NCBI RefSeq assembly: GCF_026210795.1
Contig: NC_089450.1
Coordinates: 682,001-746,000, forward strand
DNA: 64,000 nt
Reading direction: 5' to 3'
Origin: Rhizophagus irregularis
Lineage: Eukaryota; Glomeromycota; Glomeromycetes; Glomerales; Glomeraceae
A program made the translations under genes and the position numbers. This document shows, piece by piece, positions 46,463 to 57,550 of this stretch (its first letter is position 1; each line of letters starts with the position of its first letter). Under the pieces are notes generated by a model. That model saw only the letters and a list, made by a program, of their open reading frames with translations, did not search any database and was not told the DNA's origin.

Positions 46463-46614
46463 ATGCGTATGAAATTTTCATACGCAGCCATACGCAGTCA
46501 TACACGCATGGTAAACTGCTAGAATTATGAAAAATTCAAAAAATGAGTTTGACGGTCCGGACAGATATTATCATGCGTTGCGTATGACTGCGTATGAAAA
46601 TTTCATACGCAGTC
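46463..46614. mobile_element. ~150-bp fold-back element with self-palindromic arms
   Basis: Left and right arms of ~45 bp are inverted copies. Each arm itself contains the palindrome gcgtatgaaattttcatacg (or one base different), plus catacgcagtcat. The centre is the unrelated tgagtttgacggtccggaca. I could not identify a target-site duplication. Confidence 0.6.
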
Positions 46615-47538
46615 GAAAAATGAATTAGGTGATCCGTTATTTTCGCAAATAGCTGTAACCTGTGAAACTGAACAAAGCTGCTAAGACGAAAATAGACAAG
46701 TACGAAACTCCATTAATCTCGGGCAATTTTTTCGATTTTACCTATACCATGTGGCATTTATGCCAAATTAATGTATTTACGGAACAACCATAAACAGAAT
46801 AGACTCGTTAATATAAATACTCTGTTTACTTCTCGATGAAATGACTGGAAAAATAGAGTGAGGACTGGAACATTAGAAAAAAAATGTTAGTGAAACTGAG
46901 CGAAGCTCACATGCGAAAGTTTCATACTAACACATTAATTGACGAAATAAGTAATAAAAATATTATTAATACGCATTAAAAAGTTATATGGCGCAGCTTA
47001 TACATATACATTGTCTAACTGCAGTACTCAATGTAATATTTAAAGAGAACGAATCTTGTTTTTTGTATCAGTGTTAGGAAGGCCCCCGTCTAGCCTCAAA
47101 ACTGACCATCTTTTCCCGAATAGTTCTGATAACCATGCAGAGCACTTTTTGGTATTCATTCGTATTGTCCGGAAGACTTGGAGAAGGAATTTACAATATC
47201 CCGAAATTATTCTTAGATTCTCTTTCCGCTCAGTGTTTTTACTTGCGTCATCAAAAAAATGATGTGAACTTTGTTGTTTCATATCGGGATAACATCACAA
47301 AACCGAGATAGTAGATTGTTATTGAAGAGAAAAGAAAAAAATATAGGAAAAAGCATTAAAATGTATTATTATTTCAGTAGATTGTTATAATTTTCTTGGA
47401 AGTAACATATTACGTTAAAATTAAAATTATATAAACTAATTCATCGATATTTTTTTATTAATTCCTCTATTTCCATTTTCGCTTCAGGATATACATCTGA
47501 AAGAAAGTATATATAAAAATTAACCAAAATAACATAAT
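46615..47538. other. Decayed intergenic DNA
   Basis: A short inverted repeat (tgttagtgaaact ... agtttcatactaaca) spans about 46888-46943. Around 47040-47285 overlapping open frames exist on both strands; neither gives a product I recognise, and I do not call a gene. Confidence 0.35.
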
Positions 47539-48305
47539 CAATACACAATGTTGCCATAATAATTTTTTTGCATACAGTACATACAATGAGATTTCCTAAT
47601 ATATTCGCGTACAACTCCATTCTCTACGAACCATGCTAACTTATCTCCAAAAGGTGCATATTTTTGCGCTTCTTCAGGAGAATCCCCAAGTGATCATAAA
47701 AATTGACTCTCATCATCCAACTGAAAACCCGGCCATAGCAACCTAAAAATATCATTCCATAAGTTGTCTCTCCAACAATAATAATATGATCAAAGCCATA
47801 TTCAGCAACACAAGTTATATAGTATGTTAATTCCTTTGGATCAGTATCAAGAACCTTAAAACCAATAAATTTCGCAATGCAAGATTTGTCTTTAAAAATT
47901 TTTCAACTAATATTGATATGGGAGTATCATTACAGCTCCGCCGTTGTGAAGCATCTTTATCATTACATACTTGCACTTGCGACATCTATCAATCCTGACT
48001 GATTCTTCCTGGGCAAGGTCCGGCAGGCTTCTCATTATATAATATATTTTTTCCTCTAACGTCCTTTTTCGAAGCCCGTCTCGAAGGCCGATGGACGTAA
48101 GTCCAAAGAAGACTCCATGCATTCCAAATTGGAATAATTTTAATTGGTTGAAACTTGTATAATTCTACCTTCTTCCCCGTAGGACCGAAATGGGTCATTA
48201 TTCCATCCTTTCTACATAAAATGATCGTTGAATCTCGTTCAATTATTTTTTTTCTGTACTCTCTCTCCTTACCTGAAGAATTCTGTAATCAACTTTATCT
48301 GCCAT
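47539..48305 (-). pseudogene. Frameshifted pseudogene of an unrecognised fungal family
   Basis: Starting at MADKVDYRILQ (48305), the minus strand reads IIERDSTIILCRKDGIMTHF, then PTGKKVELYKFQPIKIIPIW, IGLRDGLRKRTLEEKIYYIM, RIDRCRKCKYVMIKMLHN, FKDKSCIAKFIGFKVLDTDP, YGFDHIIIVGETTYGMIF and LAWFVENGVVREYIRKS, ending near 47539. These pieces follow one another in different frames (at least four shifts, one in an A-run near 48243). The ancestral protein was about 240-250 residues. I see no catalytic motif and cannot name the family. Confidence 0.6.
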
Positions 48306-48579
48306 TTTTCTCGACGTGTAAAAATGGAAAAGCAGCCGATAAGGTTGTATGTGCTAGCTCTATGTAGGCGAAGTTTTTTTATCAAAATTGAACTTATATG
48401 TTTTTGCCTTATATATATACAGTATATATATATAGGTATCACGTGAAAAGTTCAATTCTGACATTTAATACTTCTATATTACATCATATCTGTGTATAGG
48501 CGCAGTGACGCGTAGCACGACGCAAAAAAAACAAATCAATAGGAAATCGAACCTAGAAGATGCTTGATTAACGAACTCC

Positions 48580-49266
48580 TTAATTTTTGTATCCTTTAGG
48601 AATAACGATTTCTGCTTTTTCATCATACCATACCTCAAGAAGGCAAATTCCATTATCATCTTTTTTGCCGATCACGATTAACAATGTCTTCGAGTTTTTT
48701 GACATCCTTATAGCTAGTGCTATGAAGTGCACCTCCAATGCAATTCGATATTTTTGGAAGAAGGAATCAAGCTCTAATCCATTCAAAAATAGAGGACGAT
48801 AATCGATCATAGGTTCTTCATTTCCTTAGCTATTTGGATGCATATAGTCTGGAATTTGCGATTTTTTAATTCTTTTTTAAGCTCATCGATATTATGCCTT
48901 AATTTTGCTACCTCAGCTTTAAAAGCTCTCCGACTTTAGGCTTGAGTTCAGCATTTTCAGCAGTAATAACCGCTCTACTTTTCTCCAACTCCTCGATACG
49001 ACACCAAAACTGCCTGAGCTTCGCAATCTCGTTTTTTAAGATCTAAATTCTTAACCACGAGGTTACCACTTTTAAGCCTTAAGCTCGCCAACCTTTTCTT
49101 TATGCAGAGTAACACGTTGCCTCCATACTTCAAGCTCGGCATTCTTAGGCTCAAGCTCGGCGTTACGCTGTTTAATTACTTTGAGTTCGGGCTTTCTCAG
49201 CCTCAAGCTCAATGATACGCTGTCTTAATATTCAAGTTCGGAAGGAATTGCTTTGTTAACTGACAT
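48580..49266 (-). pseudogene. Frameshifted coiled-coil protein pseudogene
   Basis: The start is MSVNKAIPSELE at 49266. Long coiled-coil stretches follow in alternating frames: ILRQRIIELEAEKAR, RNAELEPKNAELEVWRQRVT, KLRQFWCRIEELEKSRAVIT, RHNIDELKKELKNRKF, then EEPMIDYRPLFLNGLELDSF and a non-coil tail (EVHFIALAIRMSKNSKTLLI, EVWYDEKAEIVIPKGYKN). At least four frame changes separate them. The repeated ELEAE/AELE pattern resembles a large coiled-coil family of Rhizophagus-like fungi (from memory, not a search). The C-terminal 75 residues remain open. Confidence 0.6.
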
Positions 49267-49502
49267 TATGGATATTATTAACATGTGTAAAAATGTTTAA
49301 TTAGGAAAAATATTCATGCCACAAAAATGAAAAGACTATTATACACGAGTGAAGTGCAAAAATAAATAAAGTAAATAAATACATATCGGGACGTAGTATT
49401 AGTACATGCAAGAAAAATAAATACAAAAGATACGGTGACAGTCGATACGTGACGAATTTTCTATGCTAAGACCTATCTAAAGTCGACTGTTCCGTATTCA
49501 TT

Positions 49503-49772
49503 TTGTCCTGCGATATTTTTTTCTGGTCGGAGCTCAAACTTGTCTTTGTACAGATTTACCCTAGCGACGAGCAAGCATATTGTGATTTCGATGCTTCATT
49601 TCCACTAATTGAAATTGACTTGAGACAGACTATAAGAATTGCCCGGGAAGAATCGTCTTTCAGATCTTCCTTTAAAGGAGAATTATGGGAAGTTATTCAA
49701 AAGCTTGGAATTTTAGAAAAAATTGAAAATAGCATTCAATTTATCAATTTAAATGAACATTATTTCATTTGA
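49503..49772 (+). CDS. Possible C-terminal gene fragment, unrecognised
   Basis: An 89-codon open frame without a clear ATG ends at 49772. It has protein-like composition (SDEQAYCDFDASFPLIEIDL, ELWEVIQKLGILEKIENSIQ). No upstream exon joins it convincingly. It may be a remnant rather than an expressed gene. Confidence 0.25.
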   Translation: MSCDIFFWSELKLVFVQIYPSDEQAYCDFDASFPLIEIDLRQTIRIAREESSFRSSFKGELWEVIQKLGILEKIENSIQFINLNEHYFI

Positions 49773-51216
49773 TGAAAATTTTAGATACAGTAATCAATCA
49801 ATGTTGAGCGGTTAGGTTCCCATTAAACTATATATTGTGAGTTTTTGTAATTGACACAATGTCAGGAGCCTTAGATAATAAATTTTTTTTTAGAAATTTT
49901 TAGAAATACTGTATCTTTATATATATATATATTTTTACAATATTTTATCTTTAAATATAACAAATATAGAATTATTTTTTAGTATTTTTTGTTAAATATT
50001 AAAAGAATAAAAGTATTTCATTTTCGTTAAATTATAAATTTCTAATAAATCGCATTATCAATCATCACATTTCGGGTCAAGGAAGGACAAAAAAAAAGTG
50101 GATGGTTAAGTTGATTTCTATTGTGTACAGTTTAATAAAAAAGCGGTTACAACTTTAAAAAGCTTTTAAATTCCGTAACGTTGTTGCTTATAATTAGCAA
50201 GCAAAAATTTTGAAGTCGAAATATACAGACTGGTAAGAAAAAAAATGAAAATAGGAACAGTGCCGCTTAGTTTATAAAGATCTTTGACTATTTTAAGTCC
50301 TTCAAAAGAATTAATTTCTGCAAATTATTATGAAAATGGAAGGGAAGTGGGAAGCGTAATTTCCCCAATCCCTGTTGAATTAAAGAGAAAAAATTGAAAG
50401 GTAAGTAAAAATGTTTATTAATACGGTCAATTTCCAGATATAAAAATAGATTTTGTTCCTTTGTTTTTATTTTTTTTCTTTAAACTCCGAACCCTTATCA
50501 CAAACAGAGATCATCTCTTCATAATAAGTTCCTTAAAAAACCAACCTCTATGCACTCACAGTAAGATTACATTGTACTTTTGTGATACCACATAGAACTT
50601 CTGCCTTGTTTATTCTAATGAGATTCTAATATGCGTTCTTAAGACCAAAAAGGAAAGTGTGTTATAATACATAATTTTAATACCTGTTTTTATTGCACCA
50701 TTTATTTAATTTTAATTTGTTTAAACCTTTCGATAAAAACCGTCATTTTATTCTTTCTAAAATTGGATTTCCTCTTTTCAGTTCACTTTGTCATACAGTC
50801 ATAGGTTTCACTTAATTAAAACTTTTCACTGTACCACCACCTTTAAAAGTGATGTTCGTGTCAATGATTGATATTAACAATCTGCTCGAATTAAGTTTAT
50901 CTAAACTACAGATGATGTAACGATAGTTATGTAACGAGACGGAGGATTTCATAATTTTAAATAGTGTAACAAGATACGGATTTCATAATTTTTAAATAAT
51001 GATTGTTAAGCTACAATACAATAATAACGCAATGAAGCACGGTTCTTCAAGCTTGGCGATTTGAATATACTTAAAATTAGTAAGTTAGAAAATAATAATA
51101 TAAAAATGAATATAAAAGAACTCACTTCCCAGTTCCCATCAGAGTCTTAATTCATAATAACAGATATACAGCATTAAATTTCGCCCACCAAATTAATTTA
51201 TAAACTCTATTAACAA
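49773..51216. other. Intergenic region
   Basis: I see no supportable gene. The last ~40 bases contain the leader ataaactctattaacaaatg, which is also found at 56581 and 58370. Confidence 0.45.
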
Positions 51217-51702
51217 ATGGATAATAATTTCAATTTTATTAATGATGGATTTAATAATGATTTACGACCTACAACAAGTGATTCTCAAGCAGAAAATCCA
51301 AATGTTAATTTCAATGCTTCTTGTAATTACAACAATAATAATAGTTATCCCACGATGAATGGTGATGTTTCCTCAGTATCTTATAGCAATACACCTGGTA
51401 ACTTTCCTATGTCTTCGCAATCTTATCCTATCGCTTCATCAGATCCTCCACTTTTCTTACCGCAATATATTGCCCAGAATGCACCGCAGTTCGTTCAAAA
51501 TAATTCTTCGCCATCGAGTATGACCGATTCTTCACAAATTAACCATACTAAAATCTTTACATTTGAAATTCCCGGGATCAAAATTATCGTTATACCTACT
51601 TTCCCACTAATGATTAATTCCTCTCAAACGAATAATTCTGAAATCTTTACATTAGACATTCCTGGGTCCAAAGTCATCATTGTCACACTTTCTTTCCAAT
51701 GA
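51217..51702 (+). CDS. Short Asn/Ser-rich protein of a local family
   Basis: A 161-residue frame with no domain that I recognise. Residues 1-80 are rich in Asn, Ser, Pro and Tyr (MDNNFNFINDGFNND, CNYNNNNSYPTMNGD). The C-terminus holds two related segments (KIFTFEIPGIKIIVIPTFPL and EIFTLDIPGSKVIIVTLSF). At DNA level these belong to a ~90-bp unit repeated about three times up to 51770, so the stop may truncate a longer ancestor. A degraded copy lies at 58388-58930, and its leader is also repeated at ~56575. There is no signal peptide. It may itself be non-functional. Confidence 0.5.
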   Translation: MDNNFNFINDGFNNDLRPTTSDSQAENPNVNFNASCNYNNNNSYPTMNGDVSSVSYSNTPGNFPMSSQSYPIASSDPPLFLPQYIAQNAPQFVQNNSSPSSMTDSSQINHTKIFTFEIPGIKIIVIPTFPLMINSSQTNNSEIFTLDIPGSKVIIVTLSFQ

Positions 51703-52572
51703 TTGATTCCTTTAAATGAACCTTTCTGAAATCCTTATACAAGTATTTAACATTCTCAGGATCTAACTTATTCATTTGATATGTATTTACTTGTAACTCA
51801 TAAACATATTTATTGTACGTGTTATTATTATCATAGTTAATTATTATTATTTTTTTTTTATTTCATTCTTTTATTATCTCCTATTTGTAAGACGGTATTT
51901 AAATTTTCAAATAAAGGATTTGTAAAATCACATTTAATAATTATGAAAAAGATACCCATCAAAGTGTCAAATAACTATTACACGGTTATTATGTTAGTTA
52001 CATTATGATTGAACCACTTACCCTTACTCTGATTGTTTTTATGTAAAGGAACCAGCATCAAAAAAGTTTCGAGGTAAATAGTTAAAATACCGATTCCAAC
52101 TAAGGCAATGTATAATGGTTATAGTAAAAATTTATTAAAAAGTGGTAAATATAAAAAGGAGAGTTTGTTGTTAATTAATTTTATCGCTATAAAAAAAGAA
52201 GAAAATGAAAATGGACAAAAAAAAATGCCAAAAAAGAACTTTTGTATTCTTAAATGCAAGTCCATTATTATTATTAAAATAACTTAATAGAAAGTGAAAA
52301 ATGAATAAAGGCTATTTATTACTGCCGGAACATAGGCTATAATTACGATAAGGGTCTATACCAATGAGCAATGGGCGTGATATACATAATATGTATTAAT
52401 AATATTAATATCGTTGCGACATTGACCTTCTTTCATTTATCATTATATGAGTTTATTTCAAAATCAAAATAAAATAAGTAAAAAATGAAAAATAATAAAG
52501 TATCAAAAATCTGCATAATTATGTATTTTTCTTTAAAGTAATAGAAATAGTTTGTAAGATTAAATTTACAAT
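51703..52572. other. Intergenic region
   Basis: AT-rich, includes a third partial copy of the ~90-bp repeat of the preceding gene at 51703-51770. I see no further gene. Confidence 0.45.
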
Positions 52573-52731
52573 TGGGGACTGGTCTAGCAAAACAAGGGGT
52601 TTGGTCTTAAAAAAAACTTTTTAAGTTTATATGACAATTATATGTCAATTCCACTAAAAATTACAAATATAATAAAATTTCAAAAAAAAATTTTTTGGAC
52701 CTAACCCCTTGTTTTGCTGGACCAGTCCCCA
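52573..52731. mobile_element. 159-bp inverted-repeat element
   Basis: Inverted ends of ~34 bp: tggggactggtctagcaaaa then caaggggtttggtc on the left, and tggggactggtccagcaaaa then caaggggttaggtc on the reversed right. The centre is AT-rich. Flanks (ttacaat / catattt) do not give a clear target-site duplication. Confidence 0.7.
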
Positions 52732-54597
52732 CATATTTTTAAATCTAATTATTAATATTACTTCTTGCTGTTTCTAGAGTTTTAATAATACAGTATCATA
52801 CTTTACTTTCATGTTCTATTCATTAAATTAAAAAATAAACCCTTATGAACATGAATTATAGTAGTTACATTATAATTTTGTAATAATTGTTCAAATAACA
52901 TATTGATTGAAGGTAGTAATTGAATTTCATTGGTCACTAATTGAAAAATATATTACATATTGATTATTAGATACATTTGGGCTTTTTTTTTTGCTGGAAA
53001 TATAGGATTTTTCTCCTGCTATAAATCCAGGTTTATCAATGAAATGACATTCAATGATTCAAACTCCTTGGCCGAACAGCAAAAATTATCGATTGATATC
53101 ATTTTGTTAACCCTGTTAAAAAAGTCAATCCGTTTTTTATATTCCATCTTTTTCCCGTAAAAGGCTCATATTTCCGGAATTAATAACCTTATATCGCGGA
53201 ATTTATCTAATTATTTACATTTTCCGTGAATGGATCCGTGAAAGGCTCATTTTTAGGGAGTTTTTACAGAAATACGGATAAAAATTTTTTATAGGGTAAT
53301 GGTTGACTCTTCCAAATAAGTAAATTTTCAATATGTGTAAATCTGATGATTTAAGCGATTACGTTATGTGTTTTTCTTAAAAGATCGACATATTACCAAA
53401 ACATGTATTTGAATGGTCGCAAGTGCCAATCAGACTTTCATTATAAGAAAATTCGTTAGCATGATGTGAAAATCTGGTAAGACTCGGGAAAATTTGATAT
53501 ATTACAGTAAATTGTCATTTTATATATATTTTATATATAATTTATAGACTCCATTAAACGGCATACGGTCTTTTAACATAAACAAAAAAGGCGCATGAAT
53601 AATTTTGATATGCACCTTTTTATAATTTTTGATAGGGTTTTTTTAGTTGATTATTAATTGAGTTAATAATACTGCTGCGTAGCAGTGCAGGATTATTGTT
53701 ACACCGTATCACAATTTTCTGTGTTTTTTTCAAATATTTTTAAAAGTACTAAGTGATTAATAGCAAGAAATAAATAAAAAAAATAGACATTCAAATTAAT
53801 GCAAAGAATATTGAGTACAGCTGTCATCTTTCATAATTGTTTTATATATGCTATATTTTTGTTCAAAAAAATTGGGTTTAACTAACTGGATAATAATCTT
53901 ATAAGATTGTTATCCAGTATATTGTTATCTAGTTATGGGTATAATGTTATCTAGTTATGGGTATATTGTTATCTAGTTATGAGTATAATGTTACCTAATT
54001 ACTGTTTCCAGCATTCTGTGGTCTTTTTACGACCAAGTTGATCTATTTGTTTTCATCTGTGCTCTTCTTGTTGCCTTCGGTATCTTCCGCTTTTTTACTG
54101 GACGATTTTTCAGTGTAAAATGCAGGTTTGCTGGAACATTTATTTCCATGGAAAAAAAAATTTCTTTTGATTGTTTCCTGATGGAACTGTTTTTATTAAT
54201 TCTGCTATCCAAACGTTTTTTGGTATCATTTTTTGAGATGTTAATTACATATTATAATAAATCATATGAGAGTGATACAATATTTACTTTATGGTACAAA
54301 TCTTATTACAATGAGTTTTATACAAGAGTTTTGCCACACAATATACAACAACCCTTATGATATTATTAACTTTTTTACGCTGGCTTTCGAAGGTTCTTCT
54401 GATATTAAATTTTTATCGTCTGGAAGTTTAGTATTTATCAAATAATGAAATACAATAAAAACTATTGAAACTTATTGAAACATAATTTTTTTCTAATTGT
54501 TGTCCTGCCTGTACGAAAAAATAGCTATACTCCGCAAAAAAATAAAATAAAATAAAATAATCATAACTCCTCTTGTTTCTCCCCTATATTACAACAT
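52732..54597. other. Intergenic region
   Basis: Contains the tandem repeat listed at 53918-54000 and several non-coding open frames around 54030-54360. I see no gene. Confidence 0.4.
53918..54000. repeat. 22-bp tandem repeat (ttgttatctagttatgggta), ~4 units
   Basis: Units of roughly tattgttatctagttatggg repeat with small changes. The preceding bases (taatcttataagattgttat) form a hairpin. Confidence 0.85.
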
Positions 54598-56158
54598 CTA
54601 CATGGTAATCAGCTGAACTAGAGAAATTAATATCCTCCTTCCATTCTTTGGGTGGGGCTTTAAAGTTAGAGTCTGTTTTTGGACATATATCTTTCTGAAC
54701 AAATTAAATTTGGGTAGTTGGTCATCAGAACACGCTTCAATTACGTAGCTGAGCACAGCCAACCTCAAATAAAAGTTGACGATATCCTTTTTTTATTGCC
54801 TTAGACACTTTTGATGACTTTATCTCTCCTAGTTCAATTTTTATATTTGTAATATCGATGCCTGAGGTTCTTCCACGCAAATCAATGTTTAGACGATAAT
54901 AAAAAGGAACCTAAAACATAATGGATAAGATGTCAGTATACTTTATTCAATTTCAAATTAATTCTTAAAAAAAAATATAAAAAATGCCTGATTGTTTTTA
55001 ATGGATATCTTTGCGTCTAACACATATGCCATCATGAGTATAATGCCCAACTCGGGTGTGTTTGCTAAATATTGCCGTTTTTCGGCTGATTTAACGGTAC
55101 CTAATTGGATACATTAAGACTAAAGTTACTTTTTGTTTGATTTTTCAAATATAGTCACTAACAAAGCTTGCCCCCAATCTTTAAGTGCCAAGTCTGCTTT
55201 GTCTGCAAGTTCGTGGAGGTTTGATAGAGTGATGTATTTAATTAATTCTTCAAGTTTTTGTCGCATACTTGTTTCTATTAGATTGTAACATTACAATAAA
55301 TGAAAATAAGTGAAAACTGTAAAAGACCCATAATATTCTATATCCACTTACATAAATATGATTCGAAAGTTCGTTAGCACGAAAAAATAGTAAATATGCC
55401 TGGGTATCATAAGATGCATTTTCAAATGGAAGTTGCTTTCGAGGCAACGCAAAACTAACTAATCCGAAAATGACAAAAGCTTCAAATTTTGAAGCATAGT
55501 TGGAAACTTGTAACTTTGATATTTCTAAACGTGCAGACAATTCATAAATGTCTCCTAATTTTTCCTTAATGTCTTCAACTATACTTTTCAAATCATCTTC
55601 GTCTGTTATTTAACATATGTATGAGTTAATTGACCAAAAAAAGGAAAAAACAGATATAAAAAAGCGACCAATTTATTACGACTCACTTACCAACAACGGG
55701 TTGATCTACGATAACACGAATGCATTTTTTGGGGCGGATTTGACGATAAGAAGCAGGAAAGAAAGCTCAAGATTAAGTAAGATTCGGTCACCTTACAAAT
55801 TTATTAAGTTTAGAATTTTTCTTTATTGATGGTTACGATTGTATAACAAAAAATAAAAATTGAAATGTGAAGATCACTGACTATTGTTGGCGAATATGAC
55901 GAAAAGATGAGAATCTAAGCCACATTATTCTTATACTTTTATATAATCTCTGTAAGAACATACCAGGCAAGAAAGCCTTAAGGTAACTAAATCTTCATCC
56001 GCTTCAAAATTACTAAGGTCAGAGAACACTTCAGTTTGCTGATCTTGATATTTAGTGAAATAGGCAAGTAAACTAGCTTTCTCCTTTTGAGATTCAACGA
56101 GGCGAACAATTTCCGTTTTAATGTTATTGGAACTGGAACTGGAGGTGAAACCTGACAT
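54598..56158 (-). pseudogene. Multi-exon gene remnant with possible PD-(D/E)XK nuclease-like C-terminus
   Basis: Exon-like pieces run along the minus strand. 55964-56158 starts at MSGFTSSSS and continues IVRLVESQKEKASLLAYFTK before a GTATGT donor. About 55690-55765 contains SYRQIRPKKCIRVIVDQPVV. 55355-55606 contains DIKEKLGDIYELSARLEISK and SYDTQAYLLFFRANELSNH. 55130-55275 contains SMRQKLEELIKYITLSNLHE. 55000-55105 contains SAEKRQYLANTPELGIILMM. 54598-54910 contains RLNIDLRG, IELGEIKSSKVSKAIKKGYR and FNLFRKIYVQKQTL. D...E-I-K followed by a Y-R-Q helix resembles the PD-(D/E)XK core; this is tentative. Several junctions do not keep frame and the last exon has an internal frameshift near 54770, so I treat it as decayed. 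Confidence 0.5.
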
Positions 56159-56851
56159 ATTTAGTTTGGATAAAAGAGGAAGGTGTAAAACAGTAGTAAC
56201 AGTATGAGAAAGAAAATTTTTTTGCAAATAACTGATGATTATTTTATTAGTAATTTTTAATCACGTGCGCGTTACACATGAGATATAAATTTATTCATGT
56301 TTAACGATATTCTTTTTTTAGTTTCATTATTTAATTGTTACACTTATTAACGCATAAACAAAGACAGGTATAAAAACCTAATGAAGTTTGATTTATATAT
56401 GATTGAAAATATCACCTTTATAGTAGAATAATTGATCTCATAAATTTATAATATGTAATTTTCAAACACTCATCCGTATCTTATATAAAAAATAATAATA
56501 AAATATGGTTCATAATAATATAATAATAGATACATCAGCAAACAGAACCTTTAAAAATTTCTTTCCCTTAAAATCAATTTATAAACTCTATTAATAAATG
56601 AATAATAATTTCACTTATTTTTTTTTTGGGAATTTAGATTTTGTGCGTGATGCAACTGATGCATTTTATGCACCCCAGCATATTTTTTTTTTGTGCATGG
56701 GGATTTTTTTTTATAAAGTTTATTTGTCGGATATTTGTGATCATCACATGATTTATCCAAACTTTTAATAAGCTCCATTTTCTTTCTCACGCTCTCATTA
56801 TTTTTCTTTTCTCTCATTTATTATTTATGGCTTTAACAATGTCAATGACTA
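56159..56851. other. Intergenic region
   Basis: I see no gene. It contains the orphan leader copy at 56575-56618 and a T-rich stretch at 56620-56720. Confidence 0.45.
56575..56618 (+). repeat. Orphan copy of the 51.2-kb gene's leader
   Basis: atttataaactctattaat followed by aaatgaataataatttcact matches the leader and first codons of the gene at 51217, but similarity stops ~25 bases after the ATG. Confidence 0.7.
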
Positions 56852-57266
56852 ATGAGTGATATTGAATCTATGTCCAGTGATTGCTCTGATAGTGACCTTT
56901 TTACTGAAGAGTTTCTTGAGAATATTCCAGACGACAGTGACTTAAGCGATAATGAAGTCTGCTTTGATAATACTGCGGAAACATACAAATTTAACATTAA
57001 AAGTTGGCCTAAGAATTAGACCAGCCTAAGAATATGAATAACCTATCAGGAAAATGTTAGAAATCCCGTGATAGACATCCAAAGGGAAGACTACCAGAAA
57101 ACACCAGATTTAAAAGACCTTTAGAAACTTCAAATGACTCTAATAAAATCACTAATGGGCGACTCAAAACAAACGTAGTTGTTGTAATAATAAAGGACAT
57201 AATCATGCTACTTGTCCATCAAATCACTGTCAAAAGAAAAGAAAGAATGACGAATATAAGCTCTAA
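56852..57266 (+). pseudogene. Transposon-type remnant: acidic N-terminus plus zinc-knuckle C-terminus
   Basis: An open frame 56852-57019 encodes a very acidic segment (MSDIESMSSDCSDSDLFTEE, DDSDLSDNEVCFDN). After a stop, another frame to 57266 reads DRHPKGRLPENTRFKRPLE and then CCNNKGHNHATCP. This matches the basic linker and CX2CX4HX4C zinc knuckle at the C-terminus of Mutator-like and related transposases, but the first cysteine position is Arg (CGT, one transition from TGT). The catalytic middle is absent, suggesting an internally deleted element. I found no convincing terminal repeats. Confidence 0.5.
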
Positions 57267-57282
57267 TTGGTATGTTATTATG

Positions 57283-57550
57283 AGTTGGTTAGCGTTGGCT
57301 TAGGTTTAGGCGTTGGCTTAGAGTTAGATTAGGATTAGGATTAGGGCTGGGGAGTTGGTTTAGGGTTAGGAGTTTGTTTCATTAACTTAAGGCTAAGGTC
57401 AGGGATGGGTTGGTTTAGGAAAAAAAATGCTAATTATAATCTTTCTTTTTTAATTATGTAGGATTTTGCATTAACTTAGGGTTATGCGTTAGCTTCGGGT
57501 CTAAGAGTTGACTTAAGTTTTGACATTGGCTTAGAATATTAACAGATTCA
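57283..57550. repeat. Degenerate ttagg / gttggctta repeats
   Basis: Runs such as attaggattaggattaggg and gttagcgttggcttaggttt recur. They resemble the fungal telomere repeat (ttaggg) but are imperfect, with interspersed motifs. Confidence 0.6.

Noticed and set aside
47040-47282. Overlapping frames on both strands near 47.1 kb
   Set aside because: Neither strand gives a recognisable protein, and the neighbourhood is full of decayed sequence.
54027-54360. Two short frames on opposite strands
   Set aside because: No conserved motif and no convincing start context; likely chance frames.
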